A stretch of 42,340 nt of DNA from an uncultured Rubritalea sp. (GTDB taxonomy: Bacteria; Verrucomicrobiota; Verrucomicrobiia; Verrucomicrobiales; Akkermansiaceae), in the NCBI GenBank assembly GCA_937132085.1, contig CAKZNV010000049.1, positions 1 to 42,340 of the forward strand, given 5' to 3'. Position numbers and translations under genes: made by a program. Shown here one piece after another: positions 1-9,374 of this stretch. Below the pieces are notes generated by a model. The model searched no databases and was not told where the DNA came from. It saw nothing but the letters and a program-made list of their open reading frames with translations. Within the stretch, counting starts at the first letter, position 1; the number at the start of each line of letters is the position of its first letter.

Positions 1-1
1 T

Positions 2-49
2 GCTCTCCTCCAATCACATGGACACAACGTTTCAGTAGCAGTAGAATAA
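2..49 (+). CDS. gmd: GDP-mannose 4,6-dehydratase, C-terminal tail (partial)
   Basis: Only the last 15 codons are in the window, ending in a TAA whose last A is the first base of the next ATG (TAATG coupling). The residues [14 protein letters not shown] resemble the usual end of GDP-mannose 4,6-dehydratases, which finish with a SHGY/H-D-V-A-type segment. The next gene is GDP-L-fucose synthase, the standard partner of this enzyme, which supports the call. The evidence is a short similarity plus context; nothing of the catalytic part is visible. Confidence 0.6.
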   Translation, partial: ALLQSHGHNVSVAVE

Positions 50-993
50 TGTCTAAGAAATTACTCATACTCGGTGGACGAGGAATGGTTGGATCTGCTC
101 TTGTTAGGGCTGCGAAGGCACGAGGTATCACAGATATTCTCACACCTACTAGTAGCGAGCTAGATCTCTGTGATCAAGCTGCTACTGAGCAGTATCTAAC
201 AGAGAATACACCTGATGAAGTCATCGTAGCTGCCGCTAAAGTGGGAGGGATCCATGCCAATAGCACGTATCCTGCGGACTTTATCTATGTGAATTTGATG
301 ATTGCAGCAAATGCTATTCATGGAGCGTATAAAGCTGGAGTAAAACGCCTTCTATTCTTGGGTAGCTCTTGTATCTACCCTAAGCAAGCGCCTCAGCCGA
401 TGAGTGAAAGTTACCTGCTGACTAGTGAGCTAGAACCAACTAATGAGGCCTACGCCATCGCTAAAATTGCGGGTCTGAAACTTTGTGAGTATTACAGAAA
501 GCAATATGGAGTAAATTATCACTCAGCGATGCCCACCAATCTCTATGGACCTGGTGACAATTATCATCCTGAGAACTCCCATGTCATCCCAGCGATGCTA
601 CGCCGATTTCACGAGGCTAAGGCCTCTAGGGCAGAAGCGGTTCAGATCTGGGGGACAGGAACACCGAAAAGGGAATTCCTCTATGTCGAAGACCTCGCAG
701 ACGCATGTTTTCATTTACTTGATTTAGAAACTCCTCCAGACCTAGTCAACATGGGCTATGGTGACGATGTGAGTATTTTAGAACTCGCTCAAACCGTGGC
801 TGCAACAGTTGGATTTGAAGGTGAAATCACCACGGATCCTACCAAGCCAGATGGCACACCACGCAAGTTGATGGATAATAGTATTTTAAGATCGTTAAAT
901 TGGTCTCCTAAAGTAGATTTAAAGCAAGGCTTAGCCCTCGCTTATCAATGCTTTCTTGAAGAAGAAGCAAGCGGCACGATGAGAGCCAAATAA
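49..993 (+). CDS. fcl: GDP-L-fucose synthase
   Basis: This NADPH-dependent extended SDR epimerises and reduces GDP-4-keto-6-deoxymannose to GDP-L-fucose in the cytoplasm. The 314-aa length is normal for the family. Visible features are the Rossmann glycine motif G9-x-x-G12-x-x-G15, the S106-S107-C108 active-site segment followed by IYPK, and the catalytic pair Y135-x-x-x-K139, all at the positions expected for Fcl/WcaG. The ATG overlaps the stop of the preceding gmd tail by one base, as in a typical gmd-fcl pair. The enzyme supplies GDP-fucose to a transferase elsewhere in the locus. Identification is firm; WcaG and Fcl are names for the same enzyme. Confidence 0.93.
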   Translation: MSKKLLILGGRGMVGSALVRAAKARGITDILTPTSSELDLCDQAATEQYLTENTPDEVIVAAAKVGGIHANSTYPADFIYVNLMIAANAIHGAYKAGVKRLLFLGSSCIYPKQAPQPMSESYLLTSELEPTNEAYAIAKIAGLKLCEYYRKQYGVNYHSAMPTNLYGPGDNYHPENSHVIPAMLRRFHEAKASRAEAVQIWGTGTPKREFLYVEDLADACFHLLDLETPPDLVNMGYGDDVSILELAQTVAATVGFEGEITTDPTKPDGTPRKLMDNSILRSLNWSPKVDLKQGLALAYQCFLEEEASGTMRAK

Positions 994-1002
994 AGACACG
1001 TA

Positions 1003-2001
1003 GTGAAGAAAGTTTTAATAGTTGGAGGTGCGGGTTACATTGGCAGCCATTGTGTATTGGAAATGCATAATGCTGGTTATGAGGTTACCGTGCTTGATAA
1101 TTTGATCTATGGTCACAAGGAGTCATTGCCTACAGAGGTGACTTTCATTGAGGGCGATATTTCCGACTATGATTTAGTAGTTGATCTGTTAGAAAAAAAC
1201 AAAATCGAGCTAGTGATGCACTTTGCTGCATTTGCCTACGTAGGAGAATCAATGGCTGAGCCGTTGAAGTATTATCAAAATAATGTTGAGAATACGATTG
1301 TCCTGCTCCGTGCAATGCAGTCGGTAGGAGTTAAACAATTGGTGTTTTCCTCTTCCTGTGCAACTTACGGAGTGCCAGAAAAGTTGCCTATTATAGAAAC
1401 TACTCCACAAACGCCAATCAATCCTTACGGTGAGACCAAATTGGTGATTGAGAAGCTTCTTAAGTCGCTCAGTGAGAATGATGCTCTGTCGGTCATTGCT
1501 CTGCGTTACTTTAATGCTGCTGGAGCATCAGGAGAACGAGAAATAGGTGAAGATCATGACCCGGAGTTACATCTTATTCCATTAGTGATCAAGGCGACCC
1601 AAGAGAATGACTTCACTTTCAGAGTTTTTGGAGATGACTACGATACTTCAGATGGCACTTGTGAGAGAGACTATATTCATGTGTCAGATGTGGCTATGGC
1701 TCACCTAATGGCAGCCGAGAAACTGAACAATAACACGGGAGGTTTTTCAGTTTACAACTTGGGGGCTGGAACCCCTGCATCTGTAAAAAATATTATCAAT
1801 CTAGTGAGTGAGGTCTCCAAGAGAGAGGTTCGTCATACCATAGAACCACGTAGAGCGGGTGATCCACCCAGCCTATATACAGATTACAGCAAGGCTAAAA
1901 ACGAGTTGGGCTGGGAACCTAAGAACAGTGATCTAGCTACTATCATTCAAAGTGCGTATACTTGGCACACAAATAACCCTAATGGCTATCAATCATCCTG
2001 A
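1003..2001 (+). CDS. galE: UDP-glucose 4-epimerase
   Basis: GalE interconverts UDP-glucose and UDP-galactose (some homologues also act on the N-acetyl forms) using tightly bound NAD. The 332-aa protein has the glycine motif G8-x-x-G11-x-x-G14, the FSSSCATYG active-site segment near residues 115-123 and the Y142-x-x-x-K146 pair. It starts with GTG nine bases after fcl; this start places the nucleotide-binding strand at the normal distance from the N-terminus. The stop TGA overlaps the ATG of the next gene by one base. Directly upstream of UDP-galactopyranose mutase, its likely job is to provide UDP-galactopyranose for conversion to the furanose. Confidence 0.92.
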   Translation: MKKVLIVGGAGYIGSHCVLEMHNAGYEVTVLDNLIYGHKESLPTEVTFIEGDISDYDLVVDLLEKNKIELVMHFAAFAYVGESMAEPLKYYQNNVENTIVLLRAMQSVGVKQLVFSSSCATYGVPEKLPIIETTPQTPINPYGETKLVIEKLLKSLSENDALSVIALRYFNAAGASGEREIGEDHDPELHLIPLVIKATQENDFTFRVFGDDYDTSDGTCERDYIHVSDVAMAHLMAAEKLNNNTGGFSVYNLGAGTPASVKNIINLVSEVSKREVRHTIEPRRAGDPPSLYTDYSKAKNELGWEPKNSDLATIIQSAYTWHTNNPNGYQSS

Positions 2002-3176
2002 TGTCTGAAATTAAGAAAACCCCCGTAGATGCTCTAATTGTAGGGGCTGGTTACGCTGGTGTTGTCATGGCTGAGAGGCTATCGAGCCAACTAGGTTGGA
2101 AATGCGTGATTGTAGAGCAACGTGATCACATCGCGGGGAATGCCTACGACTACATCGATGATGCAGGTGTGCTTATCCATAAATACGGACCACACTATTT
2201 TAGATCTAACTCGCAAAGGATTGTCGATTACCTTAGTGATTTTACGGAATGGAGTCCAGTGGACTATCAAATCAAAAGTTACACTCGAGGTAAGTATTGG
2301 AATTTCCCCATAAATCTCAATACTTTTGAGCAAATCGTTGAGCGAGAGGCGACGAGTGATGAGTTTGAAGCATGGTTAGAAGAGCAAAGAGAAGACATTC
2401 CAGAGCCTAGAAATTCTGAAGAAGTTATCACTTCACAGGTTGGTAAAGAGCTCTATGAAATGTTCTTTAAGGGCTACACGATTAAGCAATGGAAGAAAGA
2501 TCCTCGTGAACTCGATAAGAGTGTCTGCGGGAGAATTCCTATTCGTTTGAATAGAGATGACAATTATCTAAGAGAAAAATTTCAAGCTCTTCCTAGTAAG
2601 GGCTACACTGCAATGTTTAAGAACATGTTAGACAGTGTGCCTGATGTCGAAGTTCTCTTAGGTAAAAGCTACAAAGATACTGTAGAGGAATACACATTTA
2701 AAAAGCTGATCTATACTGGTCCTGTAGACGCTTACTTCAAGCAATGTTTCGGACCTTTGCCTTATCGATCATTGAGGTTTGAGCAGGAAAGCTACAGTGG
2801 TGAAGCGCTTAAGGAGAGGGAGAAGATATCGGGTAAGAAAGGCTTTTGGCAACCAGCGATGCAGGTGAACTATCCAGATGAGAAGGTTCCTTTCACTAGA
2901 ATAGTGGAAGTAAAGCATGCTACTGGACAGGATGTGGAAGCGACGACGATTGTCAAAGAATACCCAGAAGACTTTGAGGTGACTGGTGAACCATACTACC
3001 CTGTGCCGATGAAGGAATCACAAGAGATTTACAAAAAATACAAAGAGCTAGCAGACCAAGAAGAGAACGTTAGCTTCATCGGCCGGCTTGGAACCTATAA
3101 ATATTATAATATGGATCAAGTCGTAGGTATGACTCTAACAGAATTCGAAAAAATACAAAATGAATACAATAGATAA
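2001..3176 (+). CDS. glf: UDP-galactopyranose mutase
   Basis: Glf is a flavoenzyme that converts UDP-galactopyranose to UDP-galactofuranose. The 391-aa length is typical. The N-terminus carries the FAD-binding motif GAGYAG at residues 15-20 and an acidic residue ending the second strand ([10 protein letters not shown]). Family landmarks follow, including [19 protein letters not shown] and a C-terminal [13 protein letters not shown] segment that contacts the flavin. It is coupled to galE by TGATG and its 3' end overlaps the following dehydrogenase by 17 bases. Its presence predicts galactofuranose in the polymer, which would need a matching galactofuranosyltransferase among the GT2 or GT4 genes downstream. 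Confidence 0.93.
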   Translation: MSEIKKTPVDALIVGAGYAGVVMAERLSSQLGWKCVIVEQRDHIAGNAYDYIDDAGVLIHKYGPHYFRSNSQRIVDYLSDFTEWSPVDYQIKSYTRGKYWNFPINLNTFEQIVEREATSDEFEAWLEEQREDIPEPRNSEEVITSQVGKELYEMFFKGYTIKQWKKDPRELDKSVCGRIPIRLNRDDNYLREKFQALPSKGYTAMFKNMLDSVPDVEVLLGKSYKDTVEEYTFKKLIYTGPVDAYFKQCFGPLPYRSLRFEQESYSGEALKEREKISGKKGFWQPAMQVNYPDEKVPFTRIVEVKHATGQDVEATTIVKEYPEDFEVTGEPYYPVPMKESQEIYKKYKELADQEENVSFIGRLGTYKYYNMDQVVGMTLTEFEKIQNEYNR

Positions 3177-4482
3177 AATAGAAAATAAGTCGGCAGTGAT
3201 TGGCATAATAGGCCTTGGTTACGTAGGCTTACCACTGGCTCTTGCTTTCATTGAGAAGGGCTTCAAATGCATTGGCTTTGATATCGATCAATCCAAAGTA
3301 GATTCAATTACCAAAGGAAAGAGTTACATTGATCACATCCCCTCTGGGCCACTGGCACAGGGAGTCAATGACGGCCTGCTTGAAGCAACTACTGATTTTA
3401 GTCGTATTCCAGAAGTAGAGGCAGTCATCATGGCTGTGCCTACTCCTTTGAATAAGCACTTTGAGCCAGATCTTAGCTATGTGACGATGACGATGGATTC
3501 AGTCGCTCCCTACCTCAGAAAAGGTCAGATCGTTTCTTTAGAATCAACTACCTATCCTGGGACATGTGAAGAAGAGCTTAAGCCAAGAATCGAATCACAA
3601 GGTCTTACAGTAGGAGAAGATATCTACCTAGTTTATTCACCTGAGCGTGAAGACCCAGGTAATGCTCACTTTTCTAGTAAGACAATCCCTAAAGTAGTGG
3701 GTGGCACTACTCCAGCCTGTGCTGAGCATGGTAAAGTGCTCTATGAATCAGCTATCTCGTCTGTGATTCCAGTTTCTTCTACGCAGGTCGCTGAATTTAC
3801 TAAGCTTCTTGAGAACATCTACAGAGCAGTCAACATCGGTCTTGTAAACGAGCTGAAAGTAGCGGCAGATGCGATGGGAATCGACATTTGGGAAGTGATC
3901 AATGCTGCTGCAACCAAGCCATTTGGATTCAAAGCGTTCTACCCTGGACCTGGTCTTGGTGGTCACTGTATCCCTATTGATCCTTTTTATCTTACCTGGA
4001 AAGCAAGAGAGTTTGGTATCCATACTCGATTCATTGAGCTCGCTGGAGAGATCAACCGTTCAATGCCAAAGTATGTAGTGAGTGGAACAATGGAAGCACT
4101 CAATGAACGCAAGAAGTCACTCAACGGAAGTAAGGTGCTCCTCATGGGACTTGCTTATAAAGAAGATGTGGATGATATGCGAGAGTCTCCTACGTTCGAA
4201 CTTATGGATCTTATCAAAGCTCAGGGAGCGGATGTTCACTACTATGATCCCCACATCCCAGTCATTAGCCCTACACGTGAGCACGCTAACTGGACAGGAT
4301 ATGAATCTACAGAATGGAGTGCAGAAAATATTGCGAGTTTCGATGTAGTGATTATTGCTACGCATCACAAAGCATTTAACTTGCAGGAGCTAGTAGAGAG
4401 TGCTGCTCTAATCGTTGACACGAGAAATGCTCTTTCTAAGAACGGTATCGAAGGTAAGCCTGGGCAGGTTAAAAAAGCTTAA
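3160..4482 (+). CDS. wbpA: UDP-N-acetyl-D-glucosamine 6-dehydrogenase (WbpA type)
   Basis: This enzyme oxidises C6 of UDP-GlcNAc to UDP-GlcNAc-uronic acid with two NAD. The 440-aa protein has the three-part UDP-sugar dehydrogenase layout: NAD domain with GLGYVGLP near residues 18-25, a central helical segment, the catalytic loop GPGLGGHC ending in C270, and the UDP-binding C-terminal domain ([18 protein letters not shown]). A UDP-glucose or UDP-ManNAc dehydrogenase would share these motifs. The choice of UDP-GlcNAc rests on the next three genes, which are the remaining WbpB, WbpD and WbpE steps in order. The start overlaps glf by 17 bases; no other ATG lies closer to the Rossmann strand. Confidence 0.87.
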   Translation: MNTIDKIENKSAVIGIIGLGYVGLPLALAFIEKGFKCIGFDIDQSKVDSITKGKSYIDHIPSGPLAQGVNDGLLEATTDFSRIPEVEAVIMAVPTPLNKHFEPDLSYVTMTMDSVAPYLRKGQIVSLESTTYPGTCEEELKPRIESQGLTVGEDIYLVYSPEREDPGNAHFSSKTIPKVVGGTTPACAEHGKVLYESAISSVIPVSSTQVAEFTKLLENIYRAVNIGLVNELKVAADAMGIDIWEVINAAATKPFGFKAFYPGPGLGGHCIPIDPFYLTWKAREFGIHTRFIELAGEINRSMPKYVVSGTMEALNERKKSLNGSKVLLMGLAYKEDVDDMRESPTFELMDLIKAQGADVHYYDPHIPVISPTREHANWTGYESTEWSAENIASFDVVIIATHHKAFNLQELVESAALIVDTRNALSKNGIEGKPGQVKKA

Positions 4483-4500
4483 TTCTAAACGACTATCATT

Positions 4501-5448
4501 ATGAAAATTGGAGTAATCGGAGCAGGAGCTTGGGGAAAAAATCTCGTAAAGAATTTTTCTGAAATGGGTGTGTTAGCAGGAGTTGCTGATGCAGTAGAAT
4601 CTAATCGCGAAAATGCAAAGGCTGTTCAGTCAGATGTAGCATTGTTTGATAGCCACACTGATCTTCTCGCTCAGGGATACGATGCTGTGGCAATCGCTAC
4701 ACCAGCTCACACACACTATGCCATTGCTAAAGATGCGATGGATGCAGGTTGCGATGTATTTATTGAAAAACCAATGACTCTAGATCCTGACGAGTCCGAA
4801 GCGCTAGTAAAACTTGGACAAGAGAAGGGCAAGATTGTCATGGTGGGACACCTCCTTCTGTATCAGCCAGCGATCGCATATATCAAAGATGCTCTAGAGA
4901 GAAAGGACATCGGCAAGGTATACACCATGCACCAACGCCGTTCAAAACAGGGCCGAGCAAGAGCAGTAGAGAATGTTCTTTGGAGCTTTGGAGTGCACGA
5001 TGTCGCGGTGTTACTTTACCTATCTGGACAGGCTCCTTCTGAGGTTAGTGCTGTTGGTCACTGTGGGTTACAATCTTCGGTAGAAGATGATACTTATCTT
5101 CATCTTTCATTCCCAGACGGATCTAAAGCCCATCTTCATAACTCGTGGTTATGGCCTATCGTAGAGAGAGGTCTCATTATCGTAGGGGAAAAAGGGATGA
5201 TAGTTTACGATGAGATTGCTCAAAATGTTAAATTGGTAAAGAAAACGATCGATGCAGATCTTCAGAATGTGGATGAGGGTGAAGAAGTCGTCTTTGAGGG
5301 TAGTGGCCAGCCACTCAGATTAGAGCTAGATCACTTTGTGGACTGCTGCAAGACTAGAAATAGTCCTAAATCATGCGGTCAAAATGGTCTCGATGTAGTC
5401 AGAGTGCTAGATCAAGCCGAGGAAATCCTAAAGTCAGCAAGAGTTTAA
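4501..5448 (+). CDS. wbpB: UDP-N-acetyl-2-amino-2-deoxyglucuronate 3-dehydrogenase (WbpB type)
   Basis: This Gfo/Idh/MocA-family oxidoreductase has an N-terminal Rossmann fold (GVIGAGAWGKN, residues 4-14), the family's EKP motif at E89-K90-P91 and a C-terminal beta-sheet substrate domain containing GVHDVAVLLYL. In the Pseudomonas WbpABED pathway WbpB oxidises C3 of UDP-GlcNAcA so the aminotransferase can act. The gene sits 18 bases after the 6-dehydrogenase and just before the acetyltransferase and aminotransferase, which makes this role much more likely than the many other functions of the family. The 315-aa length matches WbpB-type enzymes. Confidence 0.87.
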   Translation: MKIGVIGAGAWGKNLVKNFSEMGVLAGVADAVESNRENAKAVQSDVALFDSHTDLLAQGYDAVAIATPAHTHYAIAKDAMDAGCDVFIEKPMTLDPDESEALVKLGQEKGKIVMVGHLLLYQPAIAYIKDALERKDIGKVYTMHQRRSKQGRARAVENVLWSFGVHDVAVLLYLSGQAPSEVSAVGHCGLQSSVEDDTYLHLSFPDGSKAHLHNSWLWPIVERGLIIVGEKGMIVYDEIAQNVKLVKKTIDADLQNVDEGEEVVFEGSGQPLRLELDHFVDCCKTRNSPKSCGQNGLDVVRVLDQAEEILKSARV

Positions 5449-5463
5449 CTAGAGTTTAGCAAC

Positions 5464-6111
5464 ATGAATTACTTTAAGCACGAGACAGCAGTCGTTGATA
5501 AAGGTGTCACGATTGGGGACAACACCAAAATCTGGCATTTCGCTCATATCTGTTCGGGTGCGGACATTGGCGCTTCCTGCGTCTTTGGTCAGAACACGAT
5601 GGTTGCCAATGACGTAAAGATTGGATCCAATGTGAAAGTTCAAAACAACGTGGCGATCTATACGGGAACCATTGTTGAAGATGATGTCTTTTTAGGGCCT
5701 TCCTGCGTGCTTACGAATGTGACAAATCCCAGATCACAAGTCAAACGACAGAGTCTCTATGAAGAAACTCTGATTAGACGTGGAACTACTGTGGGCGCTA
5801 ATGCGACGATTGTTTGCGGCATTACTTTAGGTCGATACTCCTTTATCGCAGCCGGCGCCGTCGTTGCGAAATCTGTTCCCGACTATGCCTTCATGATGGG
5901 AGTTCCAGCGAGGCAGCACGGTTGGATGAGTAGACATGGACATATTTTGAAAACAAAAGATGCGGAAGGAATGCTAGTCTGTCCAGAGAGTGGTTTTAGA
6001 TACCAAGAGCAAAATGGTGAACTAAACTGCATCGACCTAGATGAAGAAGCTGTTCTACCAAACGATCTAACAGAGGGTTCGAAAGCCTACGATGAATTTA
6101 AATCAAACTAA
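5464..6111 (+). CDS. wbpD: UDP-2-acetamido-3-amino-2,3-dideoxyglucuronate N-acetyltransferase (WbpD type)
   Basis: This is a left-handed beta-helix (hexapeptide repeat) acetyltransferase. Repeats of the form [LIV]-G-x4 run from about residue 15 to 145, for example IGDNTKIWHF, IGASCVFGQN and IGSNVKVQNN. The enzyme would acetylate the 3-amino group left by the aminotransferase, completing UDP-2,3-diacetamido-2,3-dideoxyglucuronic acid. The order here is A-B-D-E, with D before E. The 215-aa chain ends in a hydrophilic extension with LVCPESGFRY, which I recall from WbpD-like proteins and which looks like a small ribbon of unknown purpose. Function rests on fold plus neighbourhood. Confidence 0.87.
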   Translation: MNYFKHETAVVDKGVTIGDNTKIWHFAHICSGADIGASCVFGQNTMVANDVKIGSNVKVQNNVAIYTGTIVEDDVFLGPSCVLTNVTNPRSQVKRQSLYEETLIRRGTTVGANATIVCGITLGRYSFIAAGAVVAKSVPDYAFMMGVPARQHGWMSRHGHILKTKDAEGMLVCPESGFRYQEQNGELNCIDLDEEAVLPNDLTEGSKAYDEFKSN

Positions 6112-6129
6112 CAACAAACGATAAGAAAT

Positions 6130-7230
6130 ATGGACTTTATTGACCTCAAAAGCCAGCAGGCTCTCATCAGAGAGGAACTCGACAAACACATTTCCACAGT
6201 TCTTGACCATGGACAGTATATCATGGGGCCAGAAGTAAAGGAGCTAGAAGCTGCTCTTGCAGAGTATGTCGGAGTGAAACACTGTATCGGAGCTGCCTCA
6301 GGAACTGACACGCTACTCATCGCTCTCATGGCCCTGGGTATTGGACCTGGTGATGAAGTCATCACAGTTCCCTATACTTGGATTTCCACGGCAGAAATGA
6401 TTGCTCTCACTGGAGCCACTCCAGTCTTTATCGATATTGAAGTAGACAGCTGGAACATGGATCCTGCATTGCTAGAGGCTGCTATCACAAATAAGACGAA
6501 GGCTATCATGCCAGTAGGTATCTATGGCCAAACTGCTGATATGACAGCGGTGAATGAAATAGCGAAAAAGCATAATCTTCCAGTCATCGAAGATGCTGCG
6601 CAGTCATTTGGTTCTACTCATAACGGTGTGAAGTCATGCGCACTCTCCACTATCGGGAGCACCTCATTTTTTCCTTCTAAGCCACTCGGCTGCTATGGTG
6701 ACGGTGGAGCATTATTCACTAATGATGACGAACTGGCTGCGAAGATGAGACAAATCCGAGTCCACGGACAAGAGAAGAAGCATCACCACCCAGTGCTCGG
6801 AATCAATGGCCGACTCGATACGATTCAAGCTGCTGTAGTTCTTTGTAAATTACCACTATTTGATGATGAGATAGCAAAGCGTCAGCACGTAGCTGAATCT
6901 TATGGAAAATCACTTTCACAAAGTGCTGCTGTGGCAGATGGTCTTCAGCTCCCAGCAGTAGCAGAAGGGAACACCTCTGTATGGGCACAATACACAATGT
7001 TATCACCTGACAGAGATGCTCTAAAAGAGAAGCTAACAGCAGCAGGTATTCCTAGTGTGAGCTACTATGCAGTGCCACTTCATTTACAGCCAGTATTCGC
7101 TTACCTAGGTCACGAAGCTGGAGATTTCCCAGTGTCTGAAAGAGTGGCAAACGAAGGTATCAGCTTACCAATGAATCCCTACCTAAAGGAAGAAGAAATT
7201 CAGCAGGTAGTAGACGCATTTAAGTCCTAG
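6130..7230 (+). CDS. wbpE: UDP-2-acetamido-2-deoxy-3-oxo-glucuronate aminotransferase (WbpE type)
   Basis: This PLP-dependent DegT/DnrJ/EryC1 sugar aminotransferase transfers an amino group from glutamate to C3 of the 3-keto-uronate. It has the family signature order: GAASGTDTLLIAL (phosphate binding) at residues 54-66, the EDAAQSFG aspartate segment at 164-171, and STSFFPSKPLGCYGDGGA with the Schiff-base lysine at K184. At 366 aa it is full length. It lies 18 bases after the acetyltransferase and closes the four-gene uronic-acid set. A C4 aminotransferase would look similar, so position in the pathway is assigned from context. Confidence 0.88.
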   Translation: MDFIDLKSQQALIREELDKHISTVLDHGQYIMGPEVKELEAALAEYVGVKHCIGAASGTDTLLIALMALGIGPGDEVITVPYTWISTAEMIALTGATPVFIDIEVDSWNMDPALLEAAITNKTKAIMPVGIYGQTADMTAVNEIAKKHNLPVIEDAAQSFGSTHNGVKSCALSTIGSTSFFPSKPLGCYGDGGALFTNDDELAAKMRQIRVHGQEKKHHHPVLGINGRLDTIQAAVVLCKLPLFDDEIAKRQHVAESYGKSLSQSAAVADGLQLPAVAEGNTSVWAQYTMLSPDRDALKEKLTAAGIPSVSYYAVPLHLQPVFAYLGHEAGDFPVSERVANEGISLPMNPYLKEEEIQQVVDAFKS

Positions 7231-7256
7231 AACAATCAATCACCAATAAAAAAAAT

Positions 7257-8465
7257 ATGAGATACAATCCCGATGATATCTTACCTAAAATGTTAGGTAG
7301 AGATGGTTCATTTCTACAACAAGAGATGAATCTAAAAGACGCTGATATTTCGTCTCAATTAAAAAATGCTAAAGTGCTAGTAATTGGAGCTGCTGGGTCC
7401 ATCGGAGCTTCTTTTGTAAGAGTGCTAACGGGCTACGCAGTTAAATCGCTCCATTTAATTGATATTAGTGAAAGTAATCTTGCAGAATTGGTGAGAGATT
7501 TTCGATCGGCTGGCGTTGTATTACCTGATGATTTCAAGACCTACGCGATTGACTTCTCAGGACCAGAAATGGCCGCTCTACTAGATGCTCAGCAATACGA
7601 TTATGTATTAAACTTTGCAGCGCTAAAGCATGTAAGATCTGAGCGTGACCCTTTCACGATGATGAGGCTATTAGAAGTGAATGTCCTCGCAAATGATAAT
7701 CTTTGTCAGCAATTGATGCAGAAAGCAGATACCCAAATGGTATTTTCAGTATCATCTGATAAGTCGGTGAGACCAGCAAGCATCATGGGGGCGTCTAAGG
7801 CTTTTATGGAAAGAGTCTTTTTGGCTAATTGCGATAAATTACCATTTACTAGTGCAAGATTCGCTAATGTAGCCTTCTCCGATGGAAGCCTATTACACTC
7901 GTTCTGTCAGCGTCTTGAGAAGAATCAGCCATTAAGCGCACCATCAGATGTTAGACGATACTTTATTTCACACCGTGAAGCAGGTGAGCTTTGTTTCCTG
8001 GGGTGTTTTGCAGGGCTTAATAAAGAAATCGTGTTCCCGCAATTAGATCAAACAAAGGATATGATGACATTTTCTGAAATAGCGAAGCTATTTCTGAATC
8101 ATCATGGCTACGAAGCTCTAGAGTGCGAATCTGATGTGGAAGCTAGAGCCAAATCCTTAGAGCTAACGACCCAATCTACCCAGTGGCCATGCCATTTCTC
8201 AGAGTCAGATACTAGCGGTGAGAAGATGTATGAAGAGTTCAGTGATACTACTGAAGTTGTGAATACGACTAGATACCCGAACTTAGGAATAGTGACAGAC
8301 CCTACTTTCCACGGTAGCGAAAGAGTATATGAAGGTATTGCTAGTATAAATAATCTACGTGCTAAAGGTGCGTGGGAGCAGCAGGAATTGATCGACATAG
8401 TCAGCAAGGCTGTGCCTGAATTAACTCACGTATCGTCTTCTAAAAACTTGGATCAAAAGATGTAA
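7257..8465 (+). CDS. Nucleotide-sugar 4,6-dehydratase-like protein (Polysacc_synt_2 / CapD-PglF-LegB type)
   Basis: This extended SDR protein of 402 aa has an N-terminal extension of about 38 residues before the NAD motif G44-x-x-G47-x-x-G50. The active-site region reads SVSSDKSVRPASIMGASK, with D168-K169 and M177-x-x-x-K181. Replacement of the usual catalytic tyrosine by methionine is the hallmark of the PglF/FlaA1/CapD dehydratase group. It is therefore likely to remove water from an activated GlcNAc or hexose. The C-terminal 120 residues are not recognised. It is followed four bases later by a reductase and then by a CBS-nucleotidyltransferase, suggesting a small dedicated nucleotide-sugar pathway. 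The exact substrate and base (UDP or GDP) cannot be read from sequence. Confidence 0.7.
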   Translation: MRYNPDDILPKMLGRDGSFLQQEMNLKDADISSQLKNAKVLVIGAAGSIGASFVRVLTGYAVKSLHLIDISESNLAELVRDFRSAGVVLPDDFKTYAIDFSGPEMAALLDAQQYDYVLNFAALKHVRSERDPFTMMRLLEVNVLANDNLCQQLMQKADTQMVFSVSSDKSVRPASIMGASKAFMERVFLANCDKLPFTSARFANVAFSDGSLLHSFCQRLEKNQPLSAPSDVRRYFISHREAGELCFLGCFAGLNKEIVFPQLDQTKDMMTFSEIAKLFLNHHGYEALECESDVEARAKSLELTTQSTQWPCHFSESDTSGEKMYEEFSDTTEVVNTTRYPNLGIVTDPTFHGSERVYEGIASINNLRAKGAWEQQELIDIVSKAVPELTHVSSSKNLDQKM

Positions 8466-8468
8466 TTA

Positions 8469-9374
8469 ATGTCTGAAACTTGTTTAATATTTGGTGCATC
8501 TAGCTGGATAGCACAACGATTTATAAAGAAGGCTAAGAGTGTTGCTAATCTCCGTATATTAGAAATATATAGAGGTGGAAATATGACTGCTGATGAACGT
8601 GTCATAGGAGACCCACTTGACTATGAATTTGTAAATCAGTTAATTAAATCAGAGAAACCAAGTCAGATTATTAATTTTTGTGGCGTTGCTCTGAGTGATG
8701 ATCGTGTCGATGAGATGGAGGCTATCAATGTTAATATATCAAAAAATATTCTGCGATCTATTCAAAATAACTATCTAAACTCTAGACTCATTGCTCTGGG
8801 CTCAGCAGCCGAGTATGGTGTCGCTGATAGCGAAGTGATCTCTGAGTCTTGTCATTGTGACCCAGTGTCACAATATGGTAAAACAAAGTTAAGACAGACT
8901 AAGTTAGTTTTAGAGTCTGAAAGCTGTGTAGCAAACAGACATTTAATTGTTAGGCCATTTAACCTAGTAGGGGTCGACATGCCAGAGTCAATCATTGCCC
9001 ATACATTATGGAGTAAGGCAAAAGAAGTTGTAGATGGTGAAGACCTAGATCTCTTTTTCCCAGAAATGGTAAGAGATTTCTTAGATGTAGATGATGCCGT
9101 AACTGGGATTTTGTCTCTGATGAAATCAAATGAAGGAAATGCTATTTTCAATCTTAGTTCGGGAAATGAAATTAGTTATAAAAGTTTTATAAAGGCCATG
9201 CTATCAGCTCTAAACAAAAAGTGCACAGTGATACAAAGTCCACACATGATGGGTAAGCCTGCACTGGTTCCAAGTGCCGTCGGAAGTTCTATGAAGTTAA
9301 AGCAGTCTACAGGTTGGACTGCTGGAACTAGTCTGGCTATGACATTTCAAAAAATATTAAAACATGAAAGATAA
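8469..9374 (+). CDS. NAD(P)-dependent epimerase/reductase of the extended SDR family
   Basis: This 301-aa SDR probably reduces or epimerises the keto sugar made by the preceding dehydratase. The catalytic residues are present: S112 in GSAAEYG and Y136-x-x-x-K140 in QYGKTK. Downstream motifs such as IVRPFNLVG and VRDFLDVDDAV are typical of GDP-4-keto-6-deoxymannose reductase and RmlD-like enzymes. An oddity is the nucleotide-binding loop, which reads G9-A-S-S-W-I-A15 instead of GxxGxxG, so the second and third glycines are missing. It starts just after the dehydratase stop and overlaps the next gene by 11 bases. The reaction is not assignable from sequence alone. Confidence 0.68.
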   Translation: MSETCLIFGASSWIAQRFIKKAKSVANLRILEIYRGGNMTADERVIGDPLDYEFVNQLIKSEKPSQIINFCGVALSDDRVDEMEAINVNISKNILRSIQNNYLNSRLIALGSAAEYGVADSEVISESCHCDPVSQYGKTKLRQTKLVLESESCVANRHLIVRPFNLVGVDMPESIIAHTLWSKAKEVVDGEDLDLFFPEMVRDFLDVDDAVTGILSLMKSNEGNAIFNLSSGNEISYKSFIKAMLSALNKKCTVIQSPHMMGKPALVPSAVGSSMKLKQSTGWTAGTSLAMTFQKILKHER

